Assembly: GCA_905372265.1 (NCBI GenBank)
Contig: CAJPOL010000001.1
Location: 9,368-73,367, forward strand
Origin: an uncultured Treponema sp.
GTDB taxonomy: Bacteria; Spirochaetota; Spirochaetia; Treponematales; Treponemataceae
DNA length: 64,000 bases
Direction of reading: 5' to 3'
Part shown: positions 1-8,548 of the stretch, one piece after another
Layout of the letters: each line of letters starts with the position of its first letter
How positions within the stretch are numbered: position 1 is the first letter of the stretch
Notes under the pieces: generated by a model
The model's input: only the letters and a program-made list of their open reading frames with translations
Told to the model about the DNA's origin: nothing
Databases searched by the model: none
Program-made: the position numbers and the translations under genes

Positions 1-1
1 C

Positions 2-2353
2 GTTAACGCGGCGTTTTATGAAAAGAATGCCGTTGCCCTTGTTTCCGATATAGGGATACGGTCAGCTGCGACCCGGTTGCTCCCTCTCATGCTCCGCATA
101 AGGCCTGAATTGATAGACGGCGTTCAAGGACTTTCCCAGACGGCCTTTGCATTGGACGGAAAAACAGTGCAGGGCTTTGTGTTTGCGCTCTCTAAAGATC
201 AATCCCTCTATCTCTGCTTTTACAAAAATCTCCTCATTGCAGCAACCTCGCACGAACTGTTTCAGGCATGCCTGAGTAAAAACACCGATGAAACAGGGCA
301 AAAGCTAACAGCCTTACTGCGGGATAGGAGCGGCGATGCAATCAATATCTACGCCGATCCATCCTACTTTACGGCTGGTATTGCGCAGCAGAAAAATGTC
401 ATCGGTAATATGATGAGAGAGCTTTCTTTTCCGGAGCTGAGTAAACAGAGCATTACCTTCGATGATGACCATATCGGGTTAAGAAGCTCCTCTCAATGGG
501 TTTCGGAGCGGGCGGAGGTTCAGGCCGTTTTAAACCGCCGTTCAAATTTACCCGGCGTCCTTTCCCGGCTGCCTGAATCGGCGGTCTATCTGACCTTATT
601 TAATTTAGGCGATCCCGATTTCCTCTATAGCAATACGCAACCGTTTTTTACGCCTGAGTTGACACGTCTTTTCAATACAGCGGAAAAAAACTGCAAACTT
701 TTTTTCCATAAAGATTTAAATCAGCTTGTATTTGAATGGGTCGGCAGTGAAATCGGCGTATTCGGACACAAGGATGCTCAAAATCCGGTGTTTTTTGTTT
801 CGGTGAAAGATGAAGCAAAATGCCGCCGGCTATTGGAAGACCTCTTCGATACCATATTTTTAGACCGCTCTACTGCGGCTGTAATCGACGGCGACCGGAT
901 TCCGCGTATTGTGTTACCGGCATGGCTTGCAGGATTATTGAAAGCCTTTTCAATCGATTTGCCGCAGCCTTTTTATATGATTCAAGACGGGTACTTGTAT
1001 CTCTCAAAGAGCGCCGAAGCGCTCGGTATGTGCAAAAAAGAAATCGATGACGGTAAATTACTGATAAAAACGAAACAATGGAAAACGTACGCAAAAAGTA
1101 TCTCGCCTGAGACCTCTTTTCTTGTGTACTACTCGCTTGAAAGGAGCATTCCATTCTTTTTACAGCAAAATGCAGCGCTAAAAGCGGCTTTCAAAAATTA
1201 CGGACAAGGAGTGCTGTCTTTACGCTTTGCTGCAGGGCAACAGATATATCTTGATTTTTACACCCAAAAAACCGCTTCCCGCAGCCTTGAGGAAATTCCA
1301 TCGTTTCCGCGTATGATGGAAACGCAACCGGAAACAGGCTTTATTTGCGCACAAACGGCTGCCCGCATCCCATACGGTTTTTGGACAAACGGTTCGAATG
1401 TTTATAGAATGAACCTTCTAACGGGAGAAACGTTCTCGCTGATGCTGGACGGAAGCGCAGGAATCAGTGCTGATTTCAAAAATACCGGCAGCGTCCCTGT
1501 GCTGCAAGCGCTTTGGGCGGTTTCGGCACGCGGATCGATTTATAAAACAGATGAGCATTTAGAGCCTTTCGACGGCTTTCCTGTACTGACGGCTCACAAG
1601 CTGCAGCCGAAACCGGCTGCTTTGAACGGCGTTATTGTTCCGCTTTTTTCGGAGCCGGCGCTCTTGAAAACTGATCAGGACGGAGCGTACGCCCTTTCCG
1701 ATGAAATGGAATCGAAGTTACGCGGCGCGCCGATTGTTTTCAAAAACATGATTGCAGCGCTTCCCCGTTCCTTTGAAAGCAAGCTGTACATATTCAATCA
1801 GGACGGCCGCATAGCGGAAAGCCTACCGGTCGAGCTTGACGGCATTTTTGCGGCGGAACCGCTGATGTTCACACAGAAAGACGGCAAGGATTGCGTTGCT
1901 CTGGTTAATGAAGAAGGGCGTTTTTCCATCCGCTCGCTTTCAGAGGATTGTGCCGAACTTACAGCGGCCGACCTATATGCTGTCTGTAAAACAACGCCGG
2001 CATATTCTTATACGGCGAGAGCTTTTTTTGTCGTATCTGCCGACGGCCGGCTCTTTAAAATCTCCGATACGGGAGAGGTCATTGATTCCCTGCCGCTTAA
2101 AACGGGAAAAGCGGACGATTATACGGTATGCACGCTTGATCTGGATAGAGACGGAAGCGATGAGGTACTGGTTTCAGGCGGCGGCAACGCGGTTTATGCC
2201 TATACCTCAGGCCTTGCTCCGGTGGACGGGTTCCCCATAGCGGGAACCGGCCGGCCGTATCTCTTTGACATAGACGGCGATAAGGCCCCTGAGCTGATAA
2301 CATACGGTGTTGACCGGAAATTACATGCATATAGAGGAGGAACGCTGCGATGA
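2..2353 (+). CDS. 5'-truncated beta-propeller / FG-GAP-like exported protein
   Basis: The reading frame is open from base 2, so the gene starts upstream of the window and the first ATG inside (base 77) need not be the true start. The N-terminal two thirds are unrecognised, with alternating strand-rich segments. The C-terminal third has repeated short motifs of the type F-x-x-DGR-I/L-x-S-L-P plus two calcium-loop-like FG-GAP motifs, DLDRDGSDEVLV and DIDGDKAPELI, close to the C-terminus. This suggests a beta-propeller or integrin-alpha-like fold, probably outside the cytoplasm. The stop overlaps the start of the next lipoprotein gene by 4 bases (ATGA), so the two are translationally coupled and probably act together at the cell envelope. 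The function is unknown; the fold is inferred from motif spacing only. Confidence 0.7.
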   Translation, partial: VNAAFYEKNAVALVSDIGIRSAATRLLPLMLRIRPELIDGVQGLSQTAFALDGKTVQGFVFALSKDQSLYLCFYKNLLIAATSHELFQACLSKNTDETGQKLTALLRDRSGDAINIYADPSYFTAGIAQQKNVIGNMMRELSFPELSKQSITFDDDHIGLRSSSQWVSERAEVQAVLNRRSNLPGVLSRLPESAVYLTLFNLGDPDFLYSNTQPFFTPELTRLFNTAEKNCKLFFHKDLNQLVFEWVGSEIGVFGHKDAQNPVFFVSVKDEAKCRRLLEDLFDTIFLDRSTAAVIDGDRIPRIVLPAWLAGLLKAFSIDLPQPFYMIQDGYLYLSKSAEALGMCKKEIDDGKLLIKTKQWKTYAKSISPETSFLVYYSLERSIPFFLQQNAALKAAFKNYGQGVLSLRFAAGQQIYLDFYTQKTASRSLEEIPSFPRMMETQPETGFICAQTAARIPYGFWTNGSNVYRMNLLTGETFSLMLDGSAGISADFKNTGSVPVLQALWAVSARGSIYKTDEHLEPFDGFPVLTAHKLQPKPAALNGVIVPLFSEPALLKTDQDGAYALSDEMESKLRGAPIVFKNMIAALPRSFESKLYIFNQDGRIAESLPVELDGIFAAEPLMFTQKDGKDCVALVNEEGRFSIRSLSEDCAELTAADLYAVCKTTPAYSYTARAFFVVSADGRLFKISDTGEVIDSLPLKTGKADDYTVCTLDLDRDGSDEVLVSGGGNAVYAYTSGLAPVDGFPIAGTGRPYLFDIDGDKAPELITYGVDRKLHAYRGGTLR

Positions 2354-3435
2354 ACCGTTTTTTTTCACTCTTCCGTTTTACGAAAATGAGCGTTCTTGTT
2401 TTGTGTATTGGGATAACTGCTTCCTGTGCTACCGTTCAGACAGATCTTTTTTATACCGGTACGGCCGGAGAGACGAATATCAAAACGCTGGAAAGCGTGG
2501 AAGCGGATATCGTGCTGCAATATATACATCGGGAACCGAAAAAACTTGCGCACATTCAAAGCGGGCTTGAGGCGCTTTTAAAAAAGCCGTCTACCGATTC
2601 TTCTTATCTGGCACGGCTTTATGCGCTGTATGCCGACATCTTTATCCTAAAGCGTCAGCTGCAAACGGCGCAAAAAAAGCTCAATGAGGCAAAAGCGTAT
2701 GATGCATACGATGAGTATGTACAGCTTGTCCAAGCGCGGCTGATAAAAGATCAGGATGAGCGGAGAATCTATTTGGAACAACGGGTTGCCGAAAATACGG
2801 CGTACTACCGGCTCAGTGCGGAATTAGGCGGGTTGTATGCCGCTGCAAAAGATTACCGGAACGCTCTTGCGGCGTTTGATGCTTCTCTTGCTTTCCTGCC
2901 TGATGTCTACCGGCAGCGGTACGAGAAAGAAAGAGAACAAAGCGCTCAACTCTATACACTGGATGCAATCCCGGCAACAAAGTCATCCGAAAAAATTCTT
3001 CAAAGCGCTTCCATCTCATTGATCGATATGGCTGTTCTTACACAAGATTCAACGGCTGCGCTTGACTTTATCACAGGTACGGCTGAATGGAAACCGCCGC
3101 TTCTTGCCGATCATCTTAAAAAGATCGGCTGGTATAATCCCGAAAGCGATATTCTCGGCGGCTCTACATCAAAAAAAGATGCAGCGCTGTTTTTATGGCA
3201 TCTTGTAACGGGCGGGGATACAAAACGTTTAACAAAGTACAGCCGCTATTATGCAAATAAGCGGAAACTGCCTATTCCCGATGTACCGCTTGATGGTGTA
3301 TACTTTGATTCCATTGTAGGAACCGTTGAAGAAGATATTATCCCGCTTGTTGACGGCAAAAACTTTCAGCCTGATACGGCAGTGAGCGGTTTGGAATTTT
3401 ATAATTGGCTCTTAAAAGCCGATGCTCTTCGATAG
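2350..3435 (+). CDS. Lipoprotein with TPR-like middle and SLH-like C-terminus
   Basis: 361 residues. The start is a basic stretch, a hydrophobic segment and a spirochaetal lipobox ITASC with Cys26 as predicted lipidated residue. Residues about 60-230 are helical with alanine/leucine/tyrosine spacing like tetratricopeptide repeats. The last 100 residues resemble S-layer homology modules: a helix, a loop with GVYFDSIVG, then GKNFQPDTAVSGLEFYNWLL, matching the xFxPxxxVTRxE pattern of SLH domains. It overlaps the upstream propeller gene by 4 bases. A role in organising the cell envelope or binding cell-wall polymer is inferred from the SLH-like part. No enzymatic motif is visible. Confidence 0.75.
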   Translation: MNRFFSLFRFTKMSVLVLCIGITASCATVQTDLFYTGTAGETNIKTLESVEADIVLQYIHREPKKLAHIQSGLEALLKKPSTDSSYLARLYALYADIFILKRQLQTAQKKLNEAKAYDAYDEYVQLVQARLIKDQDERRIYLEQRVAENTAYYRLSAELGGLYAAAKDYRNALAAFDASLAFLPDVYRQRYEKEREQSAQLYTLDAIPATKSSEKILQSASISLIDMAVLTQDSTAALDFITGTAEWKPPLLADHLKKIGWYNPESDILGGSTSKKDAALFLWHLVTGGDTKRLTKYSRYYANKRKLPIPDVPLDGVYFDSIVGTVEEDIIPLVDGKNFQPDTAVSGLEFYNWLLKADALR

Positions 3436-3522
3436 AGGGCGATGCAATATGCACAGCGGCCTCTATGAGAGGATATACATATAAAATGGCGGTTCTTGAA
3501 GCGGCCGTAAAGGAAGTAGAAG

Positions 3523-3948
3523 ATGGCAGATTTTGTTGCATGGGATCAGAGCTATAATGTCGGAATTACACACGTTGATAAGCAGCACAAGCACTTGGTG
3601 TATTTGATCAACAGCTTGTATAATGCCTGCCTTGACGAGAAAAACGTTTTGGAAGAAACGTTTAGATCGGTGATGAAAGAACTGGTTGAGTATGTCATGA
3701 TTCATTTTAGAGATGAAGAAGCAATCATGGAAAGTGTCAATTATCCGCAGCTCAAAGAGCATAAGAAAAAGCACGAAGTTTTCGTTAAAGAGATACTGGC
3801 CACCGTGAGTGCATACAAGGACGGAAAGCAATTTGTACCGAATACCTTTGTCCGCTTTTTGCGCGATTGGCTGTTCAATCATATTTTAGTGTGCGATAAA
3901 GAGATGGCAAAATACTACCTTACGGTGAAAGGAACAGACGTGGAATAA
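3523..3948 (+). CDS. Bacteriohemerythrin
   Basis: 141 residues, the usual length of single-domain bacteriohemerythrins. All seven di-iron ligands are visible: His22 in VDKQH, His61 and Glu65 in HFRDE, His80 and His84 in HKKKH, His120 and Asp125 in HILVCD, plus the conserved Trp7. These bind a non-haem di-iron centre that carries O2 reversibly. In an anaerobic or microaerophilic spirochaete the likely role is oxygen sensing, storage or scavenging in the cytoplasm. A good Shine-Dalgarno (aaaggaag) precedes the ATG. It stands alone, 87 bases after the lipoprotein gene, and is followed by a 400-base gap. Confidence 0.95.
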   Translation: MADFVAWDQSYNVGITHVDKQHKHLVYLINSLYNACLDEKNVLEETFRSVMKELVEYVMIHFRDEEAIMESVNYPQLKEHKKKHEVFVKEILATVSAYKDGKQFVPNTFVRFLRDWLFNHILVCDKEMAKYYLTVKGTDVE

Positions 3949-3965
3949 GCATCAGGGGCTCAGGT

Positions 3966-4123
3966 GTGAAAAAAAGAGGGGGGAATTTGCCTGTCTGTAA
4001 TGCAGTACCGTCAAAAAATGTACTCCCTCATACATTTTTGACAGGAAATTCACACGAGCGAAACGAAAGTATCGCTTCTGCATGGAACCTACCGCCGTCC
4101 ATGGCGGAAGCCTCTTTTTTCAC
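3966..4123. repeat. Nested inverted-repeat element
   Basis: Outer arms gtgaaaaaaagagg (3966-3979) and cctcttttttcac (4111-4123) are complementary with one bulged base. Inside lie gaatttgcctgtc (3983-3995) against gacaggaaattc (4040-4051), also with one bulge, and a tight hairpin of gtcaaaaaatgta (4010-4022) with tacatttttgac (4030-4041). A last small hairpin ccgcc/ggcgg lies at 4092-4106. Downstream of the hemerythrin gene and upstream of the RiPP promoter it could terminate transcription, or be a small non-autonomous palindromic element. No coding frame is evident in it. Confidence 0.6.
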
Positions 4124-4199
4124 GTGTGCTATTACATAAAACAATACTTTTCTCTTATTTTGCTTTCACAGTTGAATCCCTGGAATAAAGATATTTTTC

Positions 4200-4229
4200 T
4201 TGACAACTGCCGTATGTATCCTTTACAAT
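4200..4229 (+). promoter_or_regulatory. Sigma70-type promoter of the RiPP operon
   Basis: TTGACA at 4200-4205, an 18-base spacer and TACAAT at 4224-4229 give one of the best promoter matches in the window. Transcription would begin near 4236, leaving a 5' leader of about 110 bases before the precursor gene. Confidence 0.75.
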
Positions 4230-4302
4230 GATCTTATGATGAAAACCGCAAGGGAATAGACATAAAAACAAGGGCATGCGGGGAACCTTTTTACGGCAAC
4301 TG

Positions 4303-4323
4303 TACGGTGAACGCTTCACCGTA
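4303..4323 (+). promoter_or_regulatory. Perfect hairpin in the leader of the precursor mRNA
   Basis: tacggtgaa (4303-4311), loop cgc, ttcaccgta (4315-4323): nine perfect base pairs ending ten bases before the strong Shine-Dalgarno aaaggagg (4333-4340). It could protect the precursor mRNA or be a protein-binding operator. It is not a terminator, since only four T follow shortly after. Confidence 0.55.
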
Positions 4324-4348
4324 ACATTTTACAAAGGAGGAGCAAACG

Positions 4349-4552
4349 ATGACTACAATGGTAATTGAACCGATCTATTCCGATAATCGGTCGGAAGACG
4401 GAGCGTACGGATGCGCATGCGTCTGCAATTCAGACTCAAACACTTATAACTTTACAGCGGATTGTGCCGCTGCTCAAGGTGCCTGCGGCTGTTCATGCGT
4501 AGGTGCTGTAAACTTAAACGCTAATTCAGACTTAGCGAGCAAATCGGCATAA
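4349..4552 (+). CDS. Cysteine-rich RiPP precursor peptide
   Basis: 67 residues behind an excellent Shine-Dalgarno (aaaggagg, 8 bases before ATG). Residues 1-20 look like an acidic leader (MTTMVIEPIYSDNRSEDGAY). Then comes Cys22-Ala-Cys24-Val-Cys26, an Asn/Ser/Asp/Thr-rich spacer, Cys39, and Cys46-Gly-Cys48-Ser-Cys50, followed by a polar Asn/Asp/Ser tail. Seven cysteines in two CxCxC clusters around a central one, with Asp, Asn, Ser and Ala residues between, suit thioether crosslinking by a radical SAM enzyme (sactipeptide/ranthipeptide class). There is no Gly-Gly leader cleavage site. Position directly before a transporter and a SPASM maturase supports the call. General resemblance to clostridial Cys-rich precursors of the CLI_3235 or Clo7bot type is an impression that needs a search. 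The product and activity (bacteriocin, signal or metal binder) are unknown. Confidence 0.8.
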   Translation: MTTMVIEPIYSDNRSEDGAYGCACVCNSDSNTYNFTADCAAAQGACGCSCVGAVNLNANSDLASKSA

Positions 4553-4556
4553 GCGC

Positions 4557-4591
4557 GCTGCCGGCGCAGCGTGTAAGCGGCGTCCGGCAGC
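4557..4591 (+). terminator. Attenuating hairpin after the precursor gene
   Basis: gctgccgg (4557-4564) pairs with ccggcagc (4584-4591) just after the precursor stop codon. No T-tract follows, so it is more likely a partial terminator or mRNA-stabilising stem. Such stems usually let a precursor be made in excess over the downstream processing genes. Confidence 0.55.
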
Positions 4592-4654
4592 AGCAGTAAA
4601 CCATTCCCGCATGCCTTTCCTTTTATAGATATGATGATTTAAGGAGGAAGCTGT

Positions 4655-5980
4655 ATGTATGCGCTCATACGGTATGAAATAAAAAAAATGCTCACCGATA
4701 CGGCGGCAAAGTATGTGTTCGTCCTGCTGCTCGGCTGGACTTTCTTTAGCGTCTATACGGTTATTACAGGCTATTGGTGCTCCGCTCCCTACTCCGATTC
4801 CGAAGCGGCTGCGGATCTGAGCACCAGCCGCGGCTATATGGGCTTAAAGGCAATAAAGGAAACCAAACGGCAGTACCGGCAGTATACCGGCGATACCGTC
4901 CTTTCGGTGCCCCTTTTACGCGATGCATACCGCGTCAAGCAAAGATTGAAAGAAGATTTTAAAAAAGAGGCGGAGGCTGCCGGTTGGCCTCCTTTCCTAT
5001 ACAACGAGTACATGGAACGTAATAGTCTAAAGATGTCTGATTTCTATCCTGATAGTGTGAGGCTCTTTCTCTATCTTATGACAAGCGAGTCTTTGGGCGG
5101 AGCTGCAGAAGATGCCGTTCCCGACAGCCTCTATGAGGACAATTTTGATGCACGGGTGGATTCAGGAATCACCCGTGAGGAATCAGAGCGGCATTTGCTG
5201 CGGCAAAAATGCGCCGAGCTTCCGGTGCCGTTCCGCTTCGGCTACTGTGCAGGCTGGGAGCAGGTAGGAGGCAAATTCCGGACGTTTGTGTACTGGCTGC
5301 CTGCGCTTATTACTCTCTTTTTTATCCTCATCCTAAAGTACGAGCAGGAATCGGGGATGGATACCATAACGTTTACTGCAGTGTACGGCAGAACGAAGGG
5401 GGTGTATGCCAAACTGGTTGCGGGGGTTTGTACGGCGGTTATTTTGTATACGGCTGTTTCGCTCGTTTATGCGCTGAGCCTGTTAAGCATCTTCGGCTTT
5501 GAAGGCGGCACGTACCCCATACAGATAACATCGTGGGCAAATTACTATATAATGTCGGCATACCCGCTCAACCTGATGCAGTGCTGCCTCGTGCAGTATC
5601 TGATGGGACTTACAGTAACGGTTTCTGCGGTGCTGTGCGCTTATTGGGTGTTTTCGCTGGTGCGGAATGCATTTGTATCCCTCGCGGTGGTGTGGGCGCT
5701 GTATTACGGAATAAAGTTGTTAAGCTTTCTTCCTCCGGCGTATAATGAGCTGCATAGCAATCTGCATGTAAGCGATCTGCAACGATACATTCAAAGCATA
5801 GGGGTTAATGCGCTTAATATGCTGTATATTTTTTGCGGCCAGATTCTAGATGGAGATTTTATCTATTTTTTCGGCATTCCGGTACTGCGCGCCTACGGAT
5901 TGGTGATAGTGTATGCGGCTGTTTCAATAGCGCTTGCCGGTATGAGCATATACCGGTACCGCCGCTGCGAAATCCGTTGA
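4655..5980 (+). CDS. ABC-2-type transporter permease (RiPP cluster)
   Basis: 441 residues, started by ATG 7 bases after aaggagg. A short cytoplasmic N-terminus (RYEIKKML) leads to a first membrane helix at about 17-38. A long extracytoplasmic loop of about 170 residues follows, then five more hydrophobic segments from about residue 210 on. This ABC-2 topology matches the second permease at 8549-9772, which has the same layout, so the two may form a heterodimer with the ATPase at 7655-8530. It lies between the precursor and the maturase. Role inferred: export of the peptide or self-protection by pumping it out of the membrane. Confidence 0.75.
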   Translation: MYALIRYEIKKMLTDTAAKYVFVLLLGWTFFSVYTVITGYWCSAPYSDSEAAADLSTSRGYMGLKAIKETKRQYRQYTGDTVLSVPLLRDAYRVKQRLKEDFKKEAEAAGWPPFLYNEYMERNSLKMSDFYPDSVRLFLYLMTSESLGGAAEDAVPDSLYEDNFDARVDSGITREESERHLLRQKCAELPVPFRFGYCAGWEQVGGKFRTFVYWLPALITLFFILILKYEQESGMDTITFTAVYGRTKGVYAKLVAGVCTAVILYTAVSLVYALSLLSIFGFEGGTYPIQITSWANYYIMSAYPLNLMQCCLVQYLMGLTVTVSAVLCAYWVFSLVRNAFVSLAVVWALYYGIKLLSFLPPAYNELHSNLHVSDLQRYIQSIGVNALNMLYIFCGQILDGDFIYFFGIPVLRAYGLVIVYAAVSIALAGMSIYRYRRCEIR

Positions 5981-6012
5981 ACATGAGAAAAAGTGAAAGG
6001 GAGGATAATCTT

Positions 6013-7581
6013 ATGAATAATCAAAATACAGTACAGGAGTTAAAACGGCTTTTTGCGCTGAAAGAAACCCATGAGCTTGACCGTATGGGCGCCTTATTCA
6101 ATACGGAACGGGCTAACTATTACTACGATACCGGTACCGGAAAAGTACTGCAGCTTGATGATGACGTCTTTTTTGTGCTGCATAATGCATTTCATAATCC
6201 TTCGTTTACGGAAGCGGATGTAAAGGCAGCCTATTGCGATCAGCAAAACATTGAATCATTTTTACAGCTTTCTATTGATGAACATTTGTTTAGAGCCATC
6301 AAACCGAAAAGACTGTACAATCCGGCCTTTTACGAGCATTTAGAGGAAAGCCTTGCAACAAAAGCGGAACAGCTCATATTAAAGCTGACTGATACGTGCA
6401 ATTTCCGCTGTAAGTACTGTATTTATAACGAAGACTATGCCGGAAACGTTGATTTTTCCGACAAAACAATGAGCTGGGAAACGGCAAAAAAAGCAGTTGA
6501 TTACTTTTATGCGCATTCCTTTGCTGCAAATCGGAATGCGGTAACCTTTTACGGCGGAGAGCCGCTTTTGCAATTTCCCCTGCTAAAACAAGTAGTGGAC
6601 TATTCCCGCAGTTTATTTAAAGACCGAGAGCTTTCTTTTTCGTTTACAACCAACGCATCGCTGGTAACCGATGCAATAGCCGATTACCTTACCGGTATTC
6701 CTAAGATGTCGATTGTATGCAGTCTAGACGGCCCGCAGGATATTCATAATGCATACCGGAAGACCGTTGGTAAAAAAGGTACGTTCGAAGCAGTTATGTG
6801 CGGTTTGGAAAAATTATATAAGGCAAATCTTAAGAACAAGCAAGCAACAATCTCAGTCAACGCTGTTTTTGCTCCACCGTACAGCTTTGAAAAGCTTGAT
6901 AAAATAGAAGTATTTTTTTTAACGCATCCGTACCTTTCCGATACTGCGCAAGTAACCATCGGCTATCCTGCCGAAGACAGCGTGCCTGATAAAGAAGCCT
7001 TAATACGCCCCATACTGGATAATGTGAAATATAGAATGAGGAATCAGCATTATATCGATCCTTTGTTTAATTGGCAGCGGTTAAAACTGGCGGATAAACA
7101 GACGGTATTTTACAAATCAATTTCTTTTTCCGGCTTGCTGCAGTCGCTTAATGCGGTCAATAACCGCTATATTACCAAAAAACCGGAAGAAAGATACGGC
7201 TTTCACGGCTGCTGCGTTCCGGGCGTACGGCGTATCTATGTGGAAACGGACGGCAGTTTTTACCCCTGCGAACGGATAGGTATTTCGCCGTGCATCGGCA
7301 CGGTTGATACCGGTATGGATGTGGAAGCCATACGGCGCTATTACATAGACGGTTATAGCGATGCCTGTATACAGCGCTGCGCTCATTGCTGGGCGATACG
7401 GCTGTGCAATTTTTGCTATGCCAAGCGGATGACAAAAGACGACTTTAATACCGCTTCGTTCAAAGACTGCGCTTCCAAAAAAGAAGTGCTTTTGCATCAT
7501 CTCGCCTTTTACCACGAACTTATGGAAACGGAAAGCGGCAGAGAAACGTTAAAAGCGCTCAAAGACGCTACCTTTACATAG
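6013..7581 (+). CDS. Radical SAM/SPASM peptide maturase
   Basis: 522 residues from the ATG at 6013, chosen because ggagg lies just upstream; an earlier in-frame start would run into the permease gene. Residues 1-115 form an N-terminal region likely to bind the precursor leader. The radical SAM core carries the [4Fe-4S] motif Cys129-x3-Cys133-x2-Cys136 (CNFRCKYC) and a GGEP motif (YGGEPLL). The SPASM part has Cys400/401, then G414-x4-Cys419, Cys427, Cys452, Cys456-x2-Cys459-x5-Cys465-x2-Cys468 and Cys486, enough for two auxiliary clusters. This is the layout of enzymes that make thioether or carbon-carbon crosslinks in RiPPs. Substrate is inferred to be the cysteine-rich peptide encoded 1.5 kb upstream. 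Confidence 0.9.
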   Translation: MNNQNTVQELKRLFALKETHELDRMGALFNTERANYYYDTGTGKVLQLDDDVFFVLHNAFHNPSFTEADVKAAYCDQQNIESFLQLSIDEHLFRAIKPKRLYNPAFYEHLEESLATKAEQLILKLTDTCNFRCKYCIYNEDYAGNVDFSDKTMSWETAKKAVDYFYAHSFAANRNAVTFYGGEPLLQFPLLKQVVDYSRSLFKDRELSFSFTTNASLVTDAIADYLTGIPKMSIVCSLDGPQDIHNAYRKTVGKKGTFEAVMCGLEKLYKANLKNKQATISVNAVFAPPYSFEKLDKIEVFFLTHPYLSDTAQVTIGYPAEDSVPDKEALIRPILDNVKYRMRNQHYIDPLFNWQRLKLADKQTVFYKSISFSGLLQSLNAVNNRYITKKPEERYGFHGCCVPGVRRIYVETDGSFYPCERIGISPCIGTVDTGMDVEAIRRYYIDGYSDACIQRCAHCWAIRLCNFCYAKRMTKDDFNTASFKDCASKKEVLLHHLAFYHELMETESGRETLKALKDATFT

Positions 7582-7654
7582 GAAGAGGGCTGTCAAAAAA
7601 GTAACCAACTTTTAAAACATCTCTAGTCAATATATTTACATGAAGGAGTCTCCT

Positions 7655-8530
7655 ATGACATTGGAATTGAAAGAGTTGTGCAAATACTTTAAGGATAAGC
7701 GCGCCGTTGATCAGTTAAACGTTACTATACACGAAGGGGTCAACGGACTATTGGGAGCAAACGGAGCGGGCAAAACCACGCTTATGAACATGCTTGTAAC
7801 CAACACCCGCCCTACGTCGGGCGCTATTTACTTTGACGGTGAAGACATCACCAAAATGGGAGAGCGCTACCGCAACGTGTTAGGCTATCTGCCGCAGGAC
7901 TTTAGAGCTTATCTTGATTTTACCGCTCTTGAGTTTTTGGCGTATATGGCAGCGTTAAAAAACGTGTGCTTTGACCGGCCTGAGCAAAAGTACCGGGAGT
8001 TTTTAGAGCAGATGAATTTGGCCGATGTAGCCAAAAAGAAGATTAGAACTTTTTCAGGGGGGATGAAAAAGCGGCTGGGGATTGCGCAAGTGCTGTTGAA
8101 CGATCCTAAAATCATCATTGTAGATGAGCCTACCACGGGGCTTGACCCAAAGGAGCGGATAAAATTCCGCAATATTATCAATGGGATTTCAGAACACAAA
8201 ATCATACTGCTTTCGACACATATTGTCTCTGATATAGAGAACGTTGCCAAAAATATTTTGATGATGAAAGAGGGAAAGATACTGTTAAACGGGACGCTTG
8301 AGCAGCTGACGAATGAGTATGAGGGCCGGGCGTGGATATGCGAAGTGAATCAGAGCGAGTTTGAGCGGATAAATGAAAAGTACTATGTGTCCGCTTCGCG
8401 GAGAAATCCCGATAACAGCATAGAAACGCGGGTGGTAGCGGATGAAAAACCGCATGAAAGCGCGCGGCAGGTGGCGGCCTCTTTAGAGGATATTTATTTA
8501 TACAACTTTAAAGAGCTCTCGCAAGAATAG
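7655..8530 (+). CDS. ABC transporter ATP-binding protein (RiPP cluster)
   Basis: 291 residues. An ATG at 7640 is in frame, but its following bases (aaggag) form the Shine-Dalgarno for the ATG at 7655, so the latter is preferred. Walker A GANGAGKTT at residues 34-42, signature FSGGMKKRLGIAQ, Walker B IIIVDEPTTGLDP and the switch histidine in STHIVSD are all intact. It is a CcmA/BcrA-like single-domain ATPase that should pair with the ABC-2 permeases at 4655-5980 and 8549-9772. In other RiPP operons such ATPases serve export or immunity. Confidence 0.9.
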   Translation: MTLELKELCKYFKDKRAVDQLNVTIHEGVNGLLGANGAGKTTLMNMLVTNTRPTSGAIYFDGEDITKMGERYRNVLGYLPQDFRAYLDFTALEFLAYMAALKNVCFDRPEQKYREFLEQMNLADVAKKKIRTFSGGMKKRLGIAQVLLNDPKIIIVDEPTTGLDPKERIKFRNIINGISEHKIILLSTHIVSDIENVAKNILMMKEGKILLNGTLEQLTNEYEGRAWICEVNQSEFERINEKYYVSASRRNPDNSIETRVVADEKPHESARQVAASLEDIYLYNFKELSQE

Positions 8531-8548
8531 CAATAAAGAGGAAAAAGT

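Noticed and set aside
4349..4552. Metallothionein-like protein instead of RiPP precursor
   Set aside because: Seven cysteines could bind metal, but adjacency to a SPASM maturase, M16 peptidase and exporters makes a RiPP precursor much more likely. Metal binding of the product is not excluded.
7640..7654. Earlier ATG for the ABC ATPase
   Set aside because: The codons after it contain the Shine-Dalgarno of the ATG at 7655.
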